From: Cacajao melanocephalus
Taxonomy: Eukaryota > Chordata > Mammalia > Primates > Pitheciidae
DNA: 64,000 bases
Assembly (NCBI GenBank): GCA_963573385.1
Contig: CAUYLG010039249.1
Span: 1 to 64,000, forward strand
Direction: 5' to 3'
The position numbers were made by a program, and so were the translations under genes. Positions 1-53,640 of this stretch are shown here, piece after piece; position 1 is the stretch's first letter, and every line of letters starts with the position of its first letter. The notes under the pieces were generated by a model that was given only the letters and a program-made list of their open reading frames with translations, was not told the DNA's origin and searched no databases.

Positions 1-27
1 AAAGAGGTTTTTAATACCCATTTTTAG

Positions 28-172
28 ACTGCATTCTAGCCTGGGCAATAGAACAAGAATCCCGTTCTCTCTCCCTCTTTCTCTTCCTCTTTCTTTCTCT
101 CTTACATTCTTTTTTTTCTTTCTTTTACTCTCACTTTCTTTCCTCTCTTTTTCTTTCTTTCAAAAAGAAAAA
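28..172 (+). repeat. Alu 3' end fragment and CT-rich low-complexity tract
   Basis: CATTCTAGCCTGGGCAATAG is the end of an Alu right arm. It is followed by a polypyrimidine run of C/T and T stretches to about 168 and a short A-rich part. Confidence 0.7.
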
Positions 173-3019
173 GAAAAACAGGAGGCAGTGGATGCTCTGG
201 GCCTGTGTTTCCACACAAGCGTGGTGGTGCCAGCTGCATGGCAGCTGCTGTGGGGTGTGTGGTTTGCCCCTCCTCACTCCTTTCCCCATCCCCTCTGCCC
301 TGGCCCCATCCCCTGGTGATCCTGCCAGGCAGCCCCTGGACATCTGGATTTTCCTTCCTCCTTGCCTGGACCACTATGCCTGAGCCACCTCCCTGGGGAC
401 TGTGGTGATGGTCATTATCACTGCAGTTTACTGAGGACCTACTGTGTGCTAGCTCCAGGCACAGAGCAGCCTCCCACCAGCATGGCTGTTCTCTACTCTG
501 TGTTCCCAAGAGGGTGACCTGCACTTCTCAGAATTGGTGCCTCTGCCCTTTGTTCTTTTCCCCAAACGTCTTCGTGGTGCCTCGTCAGCCTGGTTGGGGA
601 TCAGGTGTGTTCAGTCCGATGCGCACGGATTGAAGGCCTGCTGTATACCCCGGGCTGGGTGTTGGCACTCCCACTGTGCTGTCGTTCTGTGCAAGTGATG
701 GCAACTAAACTCAGCTGGCTGAAACAAAAATGGCGGCGACTTGCTGGCTGCAAAGCGAGATGCCCAAGAGGTGAGGCAGCTCTGACACACCCAGATTTGG
801 GCCTCACCTGACAGTGGTCAGGGTAGTACCTGTGGTGTTATTCTCCATCAGCTTCCTTCTCAGGTGGCTATACCGTGGGCTGACAGGACAGTGTCCGGCA
901 GAAAGGATGGCCCCCTCCCGGAGCCAGGTGCCATGATTCTGACTAGACATCTGGGGTTGGGATTGGGGTTACTTCAATGGGACCAGTGGATGAAGAGGTG
1001 GGGTGGGTCCTCAGGTTGATTGCCTGACTTATATACATACCCCATTCACTTTGTAGGCATGTCTTCCCCATGAGATTGGAGGTGTCTTGAGAATGGAAGT
1101 TTTTATTTTGTAGGAATTAATAGATGTTCGGTGAGCACATACTGTGTGCTAGGCTCCAGAAATGCAGGAGTGATCAAAACAGTCCAGTTCTTGCTCTCTC
1201 AGACTAATGATCTGGCAGGGATGAGAGACGTCGCCTTACGCCAAGTGTGTCTTGCTTTGGACCTCTTCCTGCTTATGTAATATTGGCTGGGCTGTAGGTG
1301 GTGGTTGGTGAACTCTGGCTGAATGAATCAATCAGCAAGGATGGCTCTCCCCACACCCCACTGTCAGGGAAGCTCAGCCCTCACAGTGTTTCTCAAAGAG
1401 GAGGGTGTGAGGACTTTCCTGTCTTGTTGGGATGTTGAACTTCCCTGGTCTCCACCCACTTCATGTCTATGTCATTGTAACAATAAAAAATACCACCCCC
1501 ATCCCTGTCCCAGGACACATACTTTTTCAAACCTTCTCTGTTCAGTATGTGGGTTGAAGCATCACTGTCTTTTATTGAGAAGCACTGAGGAGATTTGGGC
1601 ACATAAGGAAATCAGTGTAATATTTTGTGGTAAGTGCTACAAAGGGAAGTTCAGGCAGGGTGGCAGAGGGTGAGTAGAGCTCTCCAGGGGAATGAATGGG
1701 GAATTTGTACCAGGCAATGGGGGAACACAGGTCTGAAGGAACTTCTCCTCCTTGACCCCTGCATATTTGTACAGTACCTCTCCTGTGGCAGGCACTGATC
1801 TGGGCTCTGGGGATGTGTACTGAACTTCCGGATAGATTTTCCCAGTAGAGGAGAAACACCTGCTTTCAAATCCTCAAATGAAGTGTTGAAGTGGTTGCCC
1901 GGTTGTGATTGGTGGAAGGCATCTCTTGGGCAGGATGAGGGGCTTCTCAGCTGAGACCTCAGGCCCTGGCACCATGGCATGCACGCTCCAGAAGGTTGGA
2001 AGATGCAACTACTATTCCAGCCCTGTTCCCATCTCCCCTTTTGATTCTCTCTTCTCCCAGGGAAGTTAGTTGTGGCTTGATTATAATTATGTTTTCCAAA
2101 TCATTCACTTACTAAGTCCTGCCTGAGTGCCAGACACAATGCTGAAGGCTTACCCTGAATCACTGAATGGATGATGGTCCTAATGTTCCCCATGCAACAG
2201 GGGTTGTGGATCCCCGATGCTGTGGATTGGGAAACTGAGGCTTAGGGGTTCTCTGAGGAAGGAGTTGGAACCTGACCCCAGCTCTCTACCTTGGCACCGA
2301 GAGCTCTCGCCCTGAGGAGCTCTTATAAAAAGTTTTAAAATTAATTTTCAATTACATCAATATTGTAGGAAGATATTCTCTTTGTAAAAAATTAAGACAT
2401 TACAGTCAAGGCCAACGCCCCCTGTGGTCCTTCTAATCTCAATAGAGAAGTCCCGGTAGAAAGCACAGTTTTCAAATTGGTGTCTCCATCTGGACATTTA
2501 AAAAATATATACATATTTATACACGTCTGTACTTATGGAAAATATATAGTGCCATTTTGTGTGTGGGTATTTTTGTTCTATTTTTTAAAAAATACAAATG
2601 GGAGCATTCTGTAGCTTTCGTACTCAGCAGTGTTTCTTTTCTTTCCTCTGTTTTGTTTTTAGAAGGAATAAATATTTAATAAAAAACTGCTGCAAATAAA
2701 CCACTGAAGGAAAAGTCTTCTAGCATTTTGTTTTTACAGAACTTTTTGAAGAAATGGCTTAAAAGAATATATTTTTTTCAAAAGATTGGAAATCCTTTTA
2801 AAAAAGAAAAAATCTTTAAACAATAAAAAAGTCTCTACAGTGCAAAACTTTCTTTTATTTTTTCCCCTGCCATGCAGAATTGTGAAGAGTAGTATGCCCG
2901 TAGAAACTATGCCTCTAGATGTTTTTCCTAATTTACTTATTTGACAAATAAAAGTTGTATATATGTATTATGTCCATGTATACATATTTTAAAATATGTA
3001 TACATGTTGAAATGGCTAG

Positions 3020-3414
<395 letters not shown>

Positions 3415-4179
3415 TAGGACTTTGTTATTGGCTATAGTTCCTATGCTGTACCGTAGATCTCTTGAACTTACTCCTCTTGTATAACTGAAATGTTGTGCCC
3501 TTTGACCAATATATCCCCAACACTCCCTCCCTCCCCGTGCCCTGGACCCTGGTAACCACCCTTCTACTCTCTACTTCTGTGAGTTTAAATCTTTAGATTT
3601 CACATATGAGATCATGTGGTATTTGTTTTTCGGTGCCTGGCTTATTTCACTCAGCGCAGTGTCCTCCAGGTTCATTCATGTTGTTGCAAATGACAGGCTT
3701 TCCTTCTTTTCTAAAGGCGAATAGTATTCCATTATGTAAATGCACCACCTTTTCTTTATCCATTTATCTCTTGATGGGCAGGTTGTTTCTACATCTTGGC
3801 TGTGGTGAATGGTGCTGTGAACATGGGGGTGCAGCTCTCTCTTTGACATATTGATTTCATTTTCTTTGGATGGATACCCAGAAGTGGGATTGCTGGATCA
3901 CATGGTGTTCTGTTTTTAATTTTTTGAGGAACTTTGTACTGTTTTCCATAATGGCTATGCTAATTTACAGCCCCACCAACCAGGTGCAGGGGTCCCCTTG
4001 TCTCCACATCCTCACCAGCACTTCTCTTTTAGCTAATAGCCATTTTACCAGGTGTGAGGTGACATCTCATTGTGGTTTTAATTTGCATTTCTCTGATGAT
4101 TAGTGATGTTGAACATTCTTTATATATCTGCTATTTACATATCTTCTTTTGAGAAATGTCTCTTGAGATCCTTTGTCCA

Positions 4180-4472
<293 letters not shown>

Positions 4473-5436
4473 TTTGTCCATTTTTAAATTGGGTAATTTA
4501 TTTTATTACTATTGAGTTGTTAGAGTTCCTTACATATTTTAGGTGTTGACCCCTTGTCAGATGTTCAGTTTGCAGATATTTTTCTCTTTCTGTAGGTTGT
4601 TTCTTTACTCTGATGATTCTTTCCTTGGCTATGCAGAAGCCTTTTAGTTTGATATAATCCCATTTATCCATTTCATTTTTGTTGCCTGTGTTTTTGGGGT
4701 CATATCTGGAAAATCATTGTCCAGACCCATGTTACAGAGTTTTTACTCTCGGTATTCTTCTAGTAGTTTTACAGTTTCAGGTCTTATGTTTAAGTCTTTA
4801 ATCCATTTTGAGCTGTTTTTTTGGTTTATGGTGTGAGATAAGGATCCAATTTTCTTCTTTTGAAACTTTTATTATTTCTACAGAAAAAATAAATGTAAAG
4901 GAATTCTAAAGAAATTCCTTTACATTTTTAAAATCTATGTTTCCCAACCCTATTTATTTAACAGCCTGTCCTTTCCCCCGGTTTGTTCTAGACATCTTTA
5001 TTGAGAATCCGTTGACAGTAAATGCATGGATTTATTTCTGGGCTCTCTATTCTGTTCTACTGGTCTTTGTGTCTTTTTTTAGCCACTGTCGTACTATTTT
5101 TATTACTATAGCTTTGTAGTATATTTTGAAGTAAGGTAGTGTGCTATCTCCATCTTTGTTATTTTTTGCTCAAAATTGCTTTGGCTATTTGGGGTAGACA
5201 TTTTTAAAAAGACCCTCTTGGCTGTAAAGTTAGGGTCAAAATATATTTTTCCAGATGTTTTTGTCTTGCTGAAAAAAGCTAATAAAACTAAGGAGCCTGT
5301 TCTGGTTTGGATTTTTTCTGCTTCATGTTTCAAACAGATGAAGGAATGAAAGACTTGTTTCTTTTTTGGAAAAAAAAAAAAAGTCATTTTGCTAGTTGAG
5401 TCATTGAAGGCAAGATTTAAGAATTTGGTGGGGAAG

Positions 5437-5642
5437 ACTGGCAAACATTTTCTGTAAAGGACTAAAGAGTGAATATTTTAGGTTTTACTGGCCATATGGT
5501 CTCTGTTGCAGCTATGCAACTCTGCTGTTACAGTATGAAAACAGCCCCAGACAATGTATATACAAATGAACTGTAGCTGTGTTTCAATAAAGCTTTATTT
5601 ATAAAAGGTGGTGGGCCAGATTTGGCCTATTCCTGATCTAGT
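5437..5642 (+). mobile_element. hAT-type DNA transposon remnant
   Basis: The wording TTTCTGTAAAGGACTAAAG, GGCCATATGGTCTCTGTTGC and CAATAAAGCTTTATTTATAAA matches a mammalian hAT-Charlie-type repeat family from memory. I do not trust the exact subfamily name. Confidence 0.5.
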
Positions 5643-5734
5643 TCCTCAAGATGCTCCTAAAGTCAAGTCCCGTAGTTGGGGAGGAGGGGAAGGATAAGAG
5701 GAGCTGTTGAGTCACTTGGCAATATTTCTTCTGA

Positions 5735-46636
<40,902 letters not shown>

Positions 46637-46940
46637 AACCTGGGGCGTGTGTGACAGGGCATTGTGTGTGTGTGCATGTGTGTTTGCATGTAGGAGAATG
46701 TGCCCTAGTCACACTCTGGGAAGACGCTAATCTGTGACATCTTTTCTTCAAGCCTGCCTTCAAGGTGACATTTCTGAAGACCCAATTGGCATGAGTGGGG
46801 GTAATTTCCTGTTATTATTTTCATCTTGGACAACTTTCTTAACTTATATTCTTTATAGAGGATTCCCCAAAACATGCTCCTCATTTTTGGCCTCTCATGT
46901 TCCAAGCCTCATTGAATAAAAGCAATGAAAACCTTGGTCA
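46637..46940 (+). other. PLCG2: PLCG2 proximal 3' UTR
   Basis: The sequence from the stop codon to just past the AATAAA at 46915 is the short 3' UTR, about 300 bases. It contains a TG-rich patch (46662-46685) and no interspersed repeat. The short form agrees with the classic 4.2-kb human transcript as I remember it. The exact cleavage site is inferred. Confidence 0.8.
46915..46920 (+). promoter_or_regulatory. PLCG2: Proximal poly(A) signal AATAAA
   Basis: Canonical hexamer in CATTGAATAAAAGCAATG, 279 bases after the stop codon. It is the likely signal for the short PLCG2 mRNA. Confidence 0.8.
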
Positions 46941-49900
46941 CTTAAGCCTTCTGTTGCACGATGTATACAGTGAACAGAATTTCCTTTCCGGCCAAGAAGA
47001 TTCTACCTCTAATGATTCAGGTAATTGACTTCCACGGAAAATGAACCAGAAATGTAAGAAGCTATTCATTAGATTCTGAAAAGGATTTTAACTAAAAGGC
47101 AAATGATTCTGTAAGGGCCCAAAGAGAAGCCCTTACCCACAGGCAGCTTGCTCAGTTCAGTGTACTTTAACCACCCCCGGCTGCCTGCTGCAGTCCACGA
47201 GAAAATGGTTCAGTGCTGGAATCTGTTCATTAAAACAATTTCTAATTAATGGTCACAGCTTGCTTTGTGACTAGAGTTAGTGGGATGGAGGTGGGAGTCT
47301 TGGGCCTCTTTGTTTTAAAAAGCCCATCAGAGAGATCAGAGCCCTGCTGCAGGGGCAGGCTCTCACTTGCTCCTGGCTCCTAGCTCTGCCAGCTGCTGGG
47401 AGGCTCCTGCCCCACTTATCCTCCATGGCCCTACTGAACTGGCTGGGAGGCTGCTGGAATGGCCCTGGGTCCACAGCTCTCCACAGGCAAGAGGCCAGTT
47501 GCTGCTTGAAAGGGGTAGACAAAAGTTAGGTTTACGGCAAAATGTCTCTGGGTTTCCCAGTTTTCTGGAGCAGCAAGCTGAGCTGTAATGAGCTAAGCAT
47601 TAGGGCGTTACAGAAAATTTCAAATGCAGCCATCTCCTTTTGGGCAAACCTTCCTAGTTCATGATAATACGTGCAGGTGGCGAGGGCTTTACACCTCTGC
47701 ATCTTAAGATATGAATACACACCAATGATATAATACGGCTTTTTCAAAGACAGGAGAGTGCTGGATTGGGAAGGGAGATGGTTGGTAGAGTCCCAACTTC
47801 TCAATGAGTGAACTGACAACTGATGGAAAAACAGGTGTAATTGTGAAAAGCAATGGCTGCAATGGCAAAGAACAAACCATCCGTAAACCTGATGCTGGCT
47901 GCGGATGGAACTGGCCTCTAGAAACCCAACTGGCCTTCCTCTTGTTATCCAAAATGCTGGGCGTAGCACATATGTATTGCTCAAGAGCAGGGCAGAACAA
48001 ATCAGGCTCTGACCAGAACACCCATCTGGTGCCTTCATTCTACAGAAACTTATCGATCACCTCCACGTGCCAAGTACAGTGCCAAGATTTGGGGGTACAA
48101 TGTTAAAAAAAAAAAAGAAAAAAGCTATGGGTCTCATCAATCATCTCCATCTGCGAGCTCTTCAAAGAAAGGCATCTACCTTCCCTGAAGCCAGGAGTAC
48201 AGGGAACAGCGGTCTGGCCAAGGAAGTGCTGTTATCTGGTGTTATCACTCCAGTTACTCCGCCAGCTGGGAGGTGCTATTGTATTTGGCAGTCAGCAATT
48301 GAAGGAAGAACACTCCTCTTAGTGGCAAAGGTTCAAATCAATGTTCAAGACAGGTTGGGTGAGAAAGGCACTGGGATGAGTGCCACAGGCACTCTGTAGC
48401 CAGGGCCCCATTAGCTGTGGGCCAGATAGCCACCAGAACCTATAGATTCCACGTGGCATCTCCCCCAACCCCTTTCAGCGCTGTCATTACCTCCTTTCAG
48501 CTCCCCACTTCACTCTGCTTAAAGCCACAATGCTAAGACCTGCATCCCCTTTCTGCCCAAAATGGATTTTTGGCTACCATATCAAAGAAATTGTTATATG
48601 GTAGCATGGGAAGCAGAAGCCAAGCCTCTCTCCAGCGGCTGCTGTGTAAAATCCATGTGTGGCCAAAGAGCAGTCAGAGGATTATGACATAAATGGTGCT
48701 GGGAAGAACCCTCTGCCTGAAACCGTCTGCTTCTCTGGTGCTACAGCTGGAATCCACCATTAGAGAGTACTTGCTGTGGTTCCTTCCTCCTGTCCTTGAT
48801 AGGGTAACACGTTAATTTGGTTCTTGGTGGTGGTAGGGACCAACTGTCTCAGAAAAGGCACAGAAGGTATCATGGCTCTTCCCAGAGTCTGTTTGATGCC
48901 ACATAACTTCAGTACCTAGCTGAGATGTGCTTCCTACATGACTGTTAAAGCACAGGCAATCCAGGCCAAGGAGACTAGTAACAGGCGTGTTCCGAAAGAC
49001 GCAAGCAGCGCGGATAGATCTGAACCACCACTGCATGTGTGTTACACTGTTTTTGTTCACCATTTTCCTGGGTGTGTTATTTAGAATATTAGGTATTACA
49101 TGGAAAGAGTGGGGAGGCTGGTTAGGCCTTGTGAGTTTTGGAAACTTAGGTTGTACAAAGCTAAATAGTTTTTCTACTGTGAGACTAGAGTAGAAAGGGA
49201 AAGGTGTAGAGGGTCACGTTTTCCAAATGTGATCTCAGGATCCTTTTGCCAGAACTGTCTCACTGGACTTATCTATAGTGGAACACATTTGCAGACCTGC
49301 TGCTCTATTATACTTTGTATGCTTTGTGACCTAGTTAAAATCTAAAGTGAAGCTGCCAAGGCCAGTGGTCTTTAGATTGAGCTAGACTTACCCCTGGGAG
49401 TATACCAGAGTTTTCCAAGGAATATATAGACTTCCATACTCTCAAGGGAGTGGTGTTCAGAGCCTCTCCTTCCTATTGTATTCTTCCCTAAGACTCATCT
49501 GCCTGAGAAAATGCCCTTTTCTCAACTTACAAATGAAAACAAGGCTTTCTCCGCCTCTAGTCTTATTGTAGAGCATGACCCAAGATGGAAAACTCAAAAT
49601 GTGGATATTTGGAAAGCCAAAGACTTAACAACAGGGCACAGATCTTTGTGCAAATGGATTTTCCAAATTTTTCTGGTGGTTCCAAATTATTTGCTTTCAA
49701 CAAAGTGGAAGGAACAACAGATTTCTAAGTCTCTTAGCATGTAATTACAAAGGGGTTGGAAGGATTCAGTGATTATGCTATCATAAAACTTCCGTTCCCA
49801 GTGATGTATCTGTGTGAACAAGGATTAACACCATACATGACATTGAAAAGGGAAAATAGAATCGATTATGAACTTTGGCTCATTCTCAAGATGATACCAA

Positions 49901-51020
49901 TCTACAGAGATGAAATCATTGTGGAGAACAGCCCTCTTCATCTCATTAAGTGATGCATTTCCAAAGAAGTTATACTGTGTTTAATAATTTAGTAAAATTT
50001 GTGCTATGTGTTTATTGATTCAGCTCAATCCAGAAGAAAATTTTTAAAGGCTTATAGAGTCTTAGGATTGTAGGATACTATATAATACTTTTGGTACAGA
50101 GATAGAATTAAACAATATAAAAATCAAAAATTTATTAGGCTAAAATTCTGAGGGAGAAGCAGTATGAAAATAAAAATTCAAGGAGTAAAAGGAAAAGTGG
50201 GGCATTCTCTGCTATTAAAAATTACTTTGTTCCAGGTAAGACTGATCATAAAAACATGGTCCTGTTCATATAATTTTTAAAAAGATAATAGTATCTGTCA
50301 AATAACATATTTAGAACCTCCTGGGCCAAATTTAAAAAGGAATACAACAGTTTTATTTAAATATATAGTGTTTATGGTATGCCAGCACTTTGCGACTATT
50401 TATGATGAGAAATTTTAGATGTCAATATAGAAATGTGCAAGAAGGTACAGAGATTTTCAAAATTCACTTAAGAGGCATCTAAGCATAAAATGTTAACATT
50501 GCTCATCTAGGGCCACTAAGTGATCAATTGTATTTGGAAGCAAAAAGGATAGCTAAAAAGGGCCTCAGCTCTTTTAACTTTAAAAGGACTAGAACTTAAC
50601 CTTCAACCTGTGTGACATTTAACTTTTTGAACCCAACCCTAAAAGCTATCTTATAACCAACAAAAAGTTAAGTTAGATTTGGAAATATACAGAATTACGA
50701 AATTGGTATTTAAAAATACACAATAATTTGTTGCTGGTTTTTAATTTTCAAAATATTTTCTTTTTGAAGAGCCAGATTCCACAGTGATCTTGCCTCTCAG
50801 AAATTTCCACATTTCTAATTTTTCATTAGGCCTTAAGAAGCTGCATTTGTAAACTTGTGTTTCATTATTAAAGCCTAATTTATTTTTTATATAAATAATA
50901 TGTGCTTTGTGTACATAGAAAATTAAGTGAATGAGTCAAACAGATGTTGGCTATTGTTAATGTGGAAATTAAACACCTGTATCACAGTTTGAAAAATAAA
51001 AGTTATATCTGAATGAATAT
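46941..51020 (+). other. PLCG2: Probable extended 3' UTR of PLCG2
   Basis: About 4.1 kb without any Alu, L1 or LTR that I can recognise, in striking contrast to both sides, and ending at a second canonical AATAAA. The last kilobase is AT-rich with several ATTTA-type motifs. Human annotation, as I recall, extends PLCG2 by a similar distance. Open frames here (for example 47532-48038 on the minus strand) show no recognisable protein. An unannotated regulatory region is the alternative. Confidence 0.6.
50995..51000 (+). promoter_or_regulatory. PLCG2: Distal poly(A) signal AATAAA
   Basis: Canonical hexamer in TTTGAAAAATAAAAGTTA at the end of the repeat-free block, 4.4 kb after the stop. GT-containing sequence follows within 40 bases. 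It is the likely end of the long PLCG2 mRNA. Confidence 0.55.
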
Positions 51021-51889
51021 AACCGTCTGCCTGGAACTTTTTTTAAAAACTGCTATTCACCTTTTAAATTACCAAATAAAACACACACACAAAATAATTT
51101 AGTCATGAGAGAGGGAGAGTTACAGTTATTTTTTGAAATGTGTTTTACTATCCTATTTCTCCCACGTTTCTGTAGGTTACAGGTTTATCTTACCTTCAGC
51201 AAAAACTCACTCTGTCAAAACGCAAGTTTGTAAGATTAATACTTGAGTGCTCTTCAATTTACCAGTTTTTGAAAGAATGTTTATTGTTGGAAGGAGCAAT
51301 GGCCTTATTATAAGCCCCTGAATTTCTCAGCCAAGTGACAAGATCCCTAGAACTATCAATCACTACGTTTCTTGCCAACAATCCCTAGTCCACAGAATGC
51401 CATGTTGTATCTCATACCTCTGACCCCCAAGTCCAAGCCCCCAGTGATTAGATTAGTTGCCCTGGTCCAAAGATTTAAGAATAGCCTATGATGAACCTCT
51501 GCATTAGAAGATGAGTAAGGAATAGTAAACAGCAAGGATGAAATTAGAACTGCCAAATGACCACTTTTAAAAATGGATACAACTGTAACTCTCATAAAGA
51601 TATAAAATGAACATATGCCAGAAATCTTATTAATTAACAAGGGAACCACTAAGATGTTCCAGCTTGTTCAAAGGAGAACTCAAAGAACAATATATATATA
51701 TATACAGTATAGGTTATCAGCTGTCCGGATTATTATTATGGTTTCTTCATGTTTTATTGTCTGAATAATGCAAATTATTCGTGTCGATAGAAACGCAAAT
51801 TGTATCCTGTGGAGATTCAGTTGATCATTGCCTTGTGGATACTGACCACTGATTTTACCAGTTTTATATCTATTAAATTTATTTCAGCA

Positions 51890-52775
51890 TCGCTGATGGA
51901 TGAGAAATCTGACTCCTATCTTACTCCACACAAAAAAAATTAAGTCATTTATAGATCAAAATGTGAAAGATAAAACATTATTTCTAGAAGGTCATCACAA
52001 CATTGAAGTAGGGAAAGGTTACCTAAACAAAACTGCAAAAGCAGTATCCCTAAAGGAAGACTGCTAAATTTAACTCTCCTAAAATTCAAAACTGGTCTTC
52101 ATCAAAAGATACAATCAGAAGAGAGAAAGGCTAGCCACAGAGTAGAGGGAGATATTTGCAATAACGTATCTGACAAAGGACCTCAGCCAAAAAATAACTC
52201 CATCCTTCCAAGTCAGTGAGAATAAGACAATCTATTTGAGAAAAGGGGCATATTTCATGAATAAACACTTCACAAGAGTCTATCCAAAGGGCTGATGTGT
52301 GTATGAAAAAGTTTACTCCTTATTCATATGGGAAAAATGAAAATTAGAACCTTCAGATAGCACTACACCCTTACTAGAGTGGCAAAAATTAAAAGCCTAA
52401 CATGTTGGCAAGAATGTAGAGCACCTGGCACACTTGGGTATATTAGTACAAAACTGTAAAAATGTATGACGCTCTCTACTGAAATTAAACCTATACACAC
52501 CCTGCAACCCAGCAATTCTAACCCTAAATATATCCCTAATGCTAAAGCATATATATGCACACCAAAAGACATATACAAGTGTTCATAGTAATGTTACTCA
52601 CGATAGACAAACACTGAAAAGAGCCTTAAATGTCCATCTACTAAAGAGTTGATCCACACATACAAATGCACATTTGGAAAATGGAGCACAACACAGCAAT
52701 GGCAAATGACTGAACTGCAACTGCAGGAACTGTGCGGATGGAGTATACAAATGCCAGTTGAGTGAAAGACGCAAA

Positions 52776-52818
<43 letters not shown>

Positions 52819-53215
52819 AGCAAAGAAAAGAGTGAAACAATATAAATGAGTACAGGCATATAGATAAAATGCGGGATATTTGTAAGATAGAAATAGCATA
52901 ACGAGGTAAAGTGGAGTGGAACACAGCCCATATATGTAACATGGGCACATTTACACAATACTGCGTGAGAAAAGGAAAAATACAGAACAGTGCTACCCAG
53001 TGATGCCATTTACACACATTTAAAAACTGCACATAAAACATTATATACTGATTACACCATATGCACAGCTAAAGAGGTAACACAGGGATAAAAATGGACT
53101 GAAAGGAACAATGACACAATGTAAATGCAGCCTGTTCTACCAAAAAAGGGATACAGGCATACTCAAGCTTTCTGGTCCTAGATGAATAGCTAGACAGAAG
53201 AATAAAAAATAATGA
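51890..53215 (+). mobile_element. Old L1 ORF2 3' part (sense)
   Basis: GGTCTTCATCAAAAGATACA, AACCTTCAGATAGCACTACA, GTGGCAAAAATTAAAAGCC and CAACCCAGCAATTCTAACCC are decayed late ORF2 phrases in sense, followed by a 3' end region with an (AC)19 run at 52776-52813. Confidence 0.75.
52776..52813. repeat. (AC)n microsatellite
   Basis: About 19 AC units in uninterrupted order, inside the old L1. Confidence 0.97.
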
Positions 53216-53221
53216 AAATGA

Positions 53222-53475
53222 GGCTGGGTATGGTGGCTCATGTCTGTAATCCCAGCACTTTGGCAGGTTGAGATGGGTGAATCACTTGAAGTCAGGAGTT
53301 CGAGACCAGCCTGGCCCACATGCTGAAACCCCGTCTCTGCTAAAAATACAAAAATGAGCCAGGCATATGGTGGCGCACACCTGTTGTCCCAGCTACTCCG
53401 GAGGCTGAGGCAAGAGAATCGCTTGAACTAAGGAGGTGGATGTTGCAGAGAGCCAAGACTGTACCAAGTGCGCGC
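53222..53475 (+). mobile_element. Alu (sense), 3' end replaced by simple repeats
   Basis: AGGCTGGGTATGGTGGCTCA through to GAGAGCCAAGACTGTACCAA. The usual GCACTCCAGCCTGG end is missing and CA-rich then GGGGA-rich sequence follows. Confidence 0.88.
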
Positions 53476-53640
53476 ACGAGCACACACACACACAGACACA
53501 CAAGAGAGAGAGGAGTAGGGAAATGGGAGGGGAAAGGGGAGGAGAGGGGAAAGGGGTGGCAGAGGGGAGAGAGTTGAGGTTGCGGGGTAGGAAGGGGAAC
53601 GGGGAAGACGGCAGGGGCGAGAGTGTGGGAAGAAAGACTA
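53476..53640. repeat. (AC)n and purine-rich low-complexity tract
   Basis: A short CACACA run leads into a G/A-only stretch of about 110 bases (GGGGAAAGGGGAGGAGAGGG type). Confidence 0.9.

Noticed and set aside
2330..3000. AT-rich stretch as a matrix attachment or enhancer region
   Set aside because: AT content alone is not evidence. No motif cluster stood out, and the block adjoins an L1 3' end that may explain part of it.
47532..48038. 168-codon open frame on the minus strand in the PLCG2 3' region
   Set aside because: No recognisable domain and low-complexity hydrophobic composition. It overlaps the probable long 3' UTR and no splice or promoter support is visible.
52594..53041. Cys/Val-rich minus-strand open frames of 118-147 codons
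   Set aside because: The Cys-Val run is just the translated (AC)n microsatellite inside an old L1.
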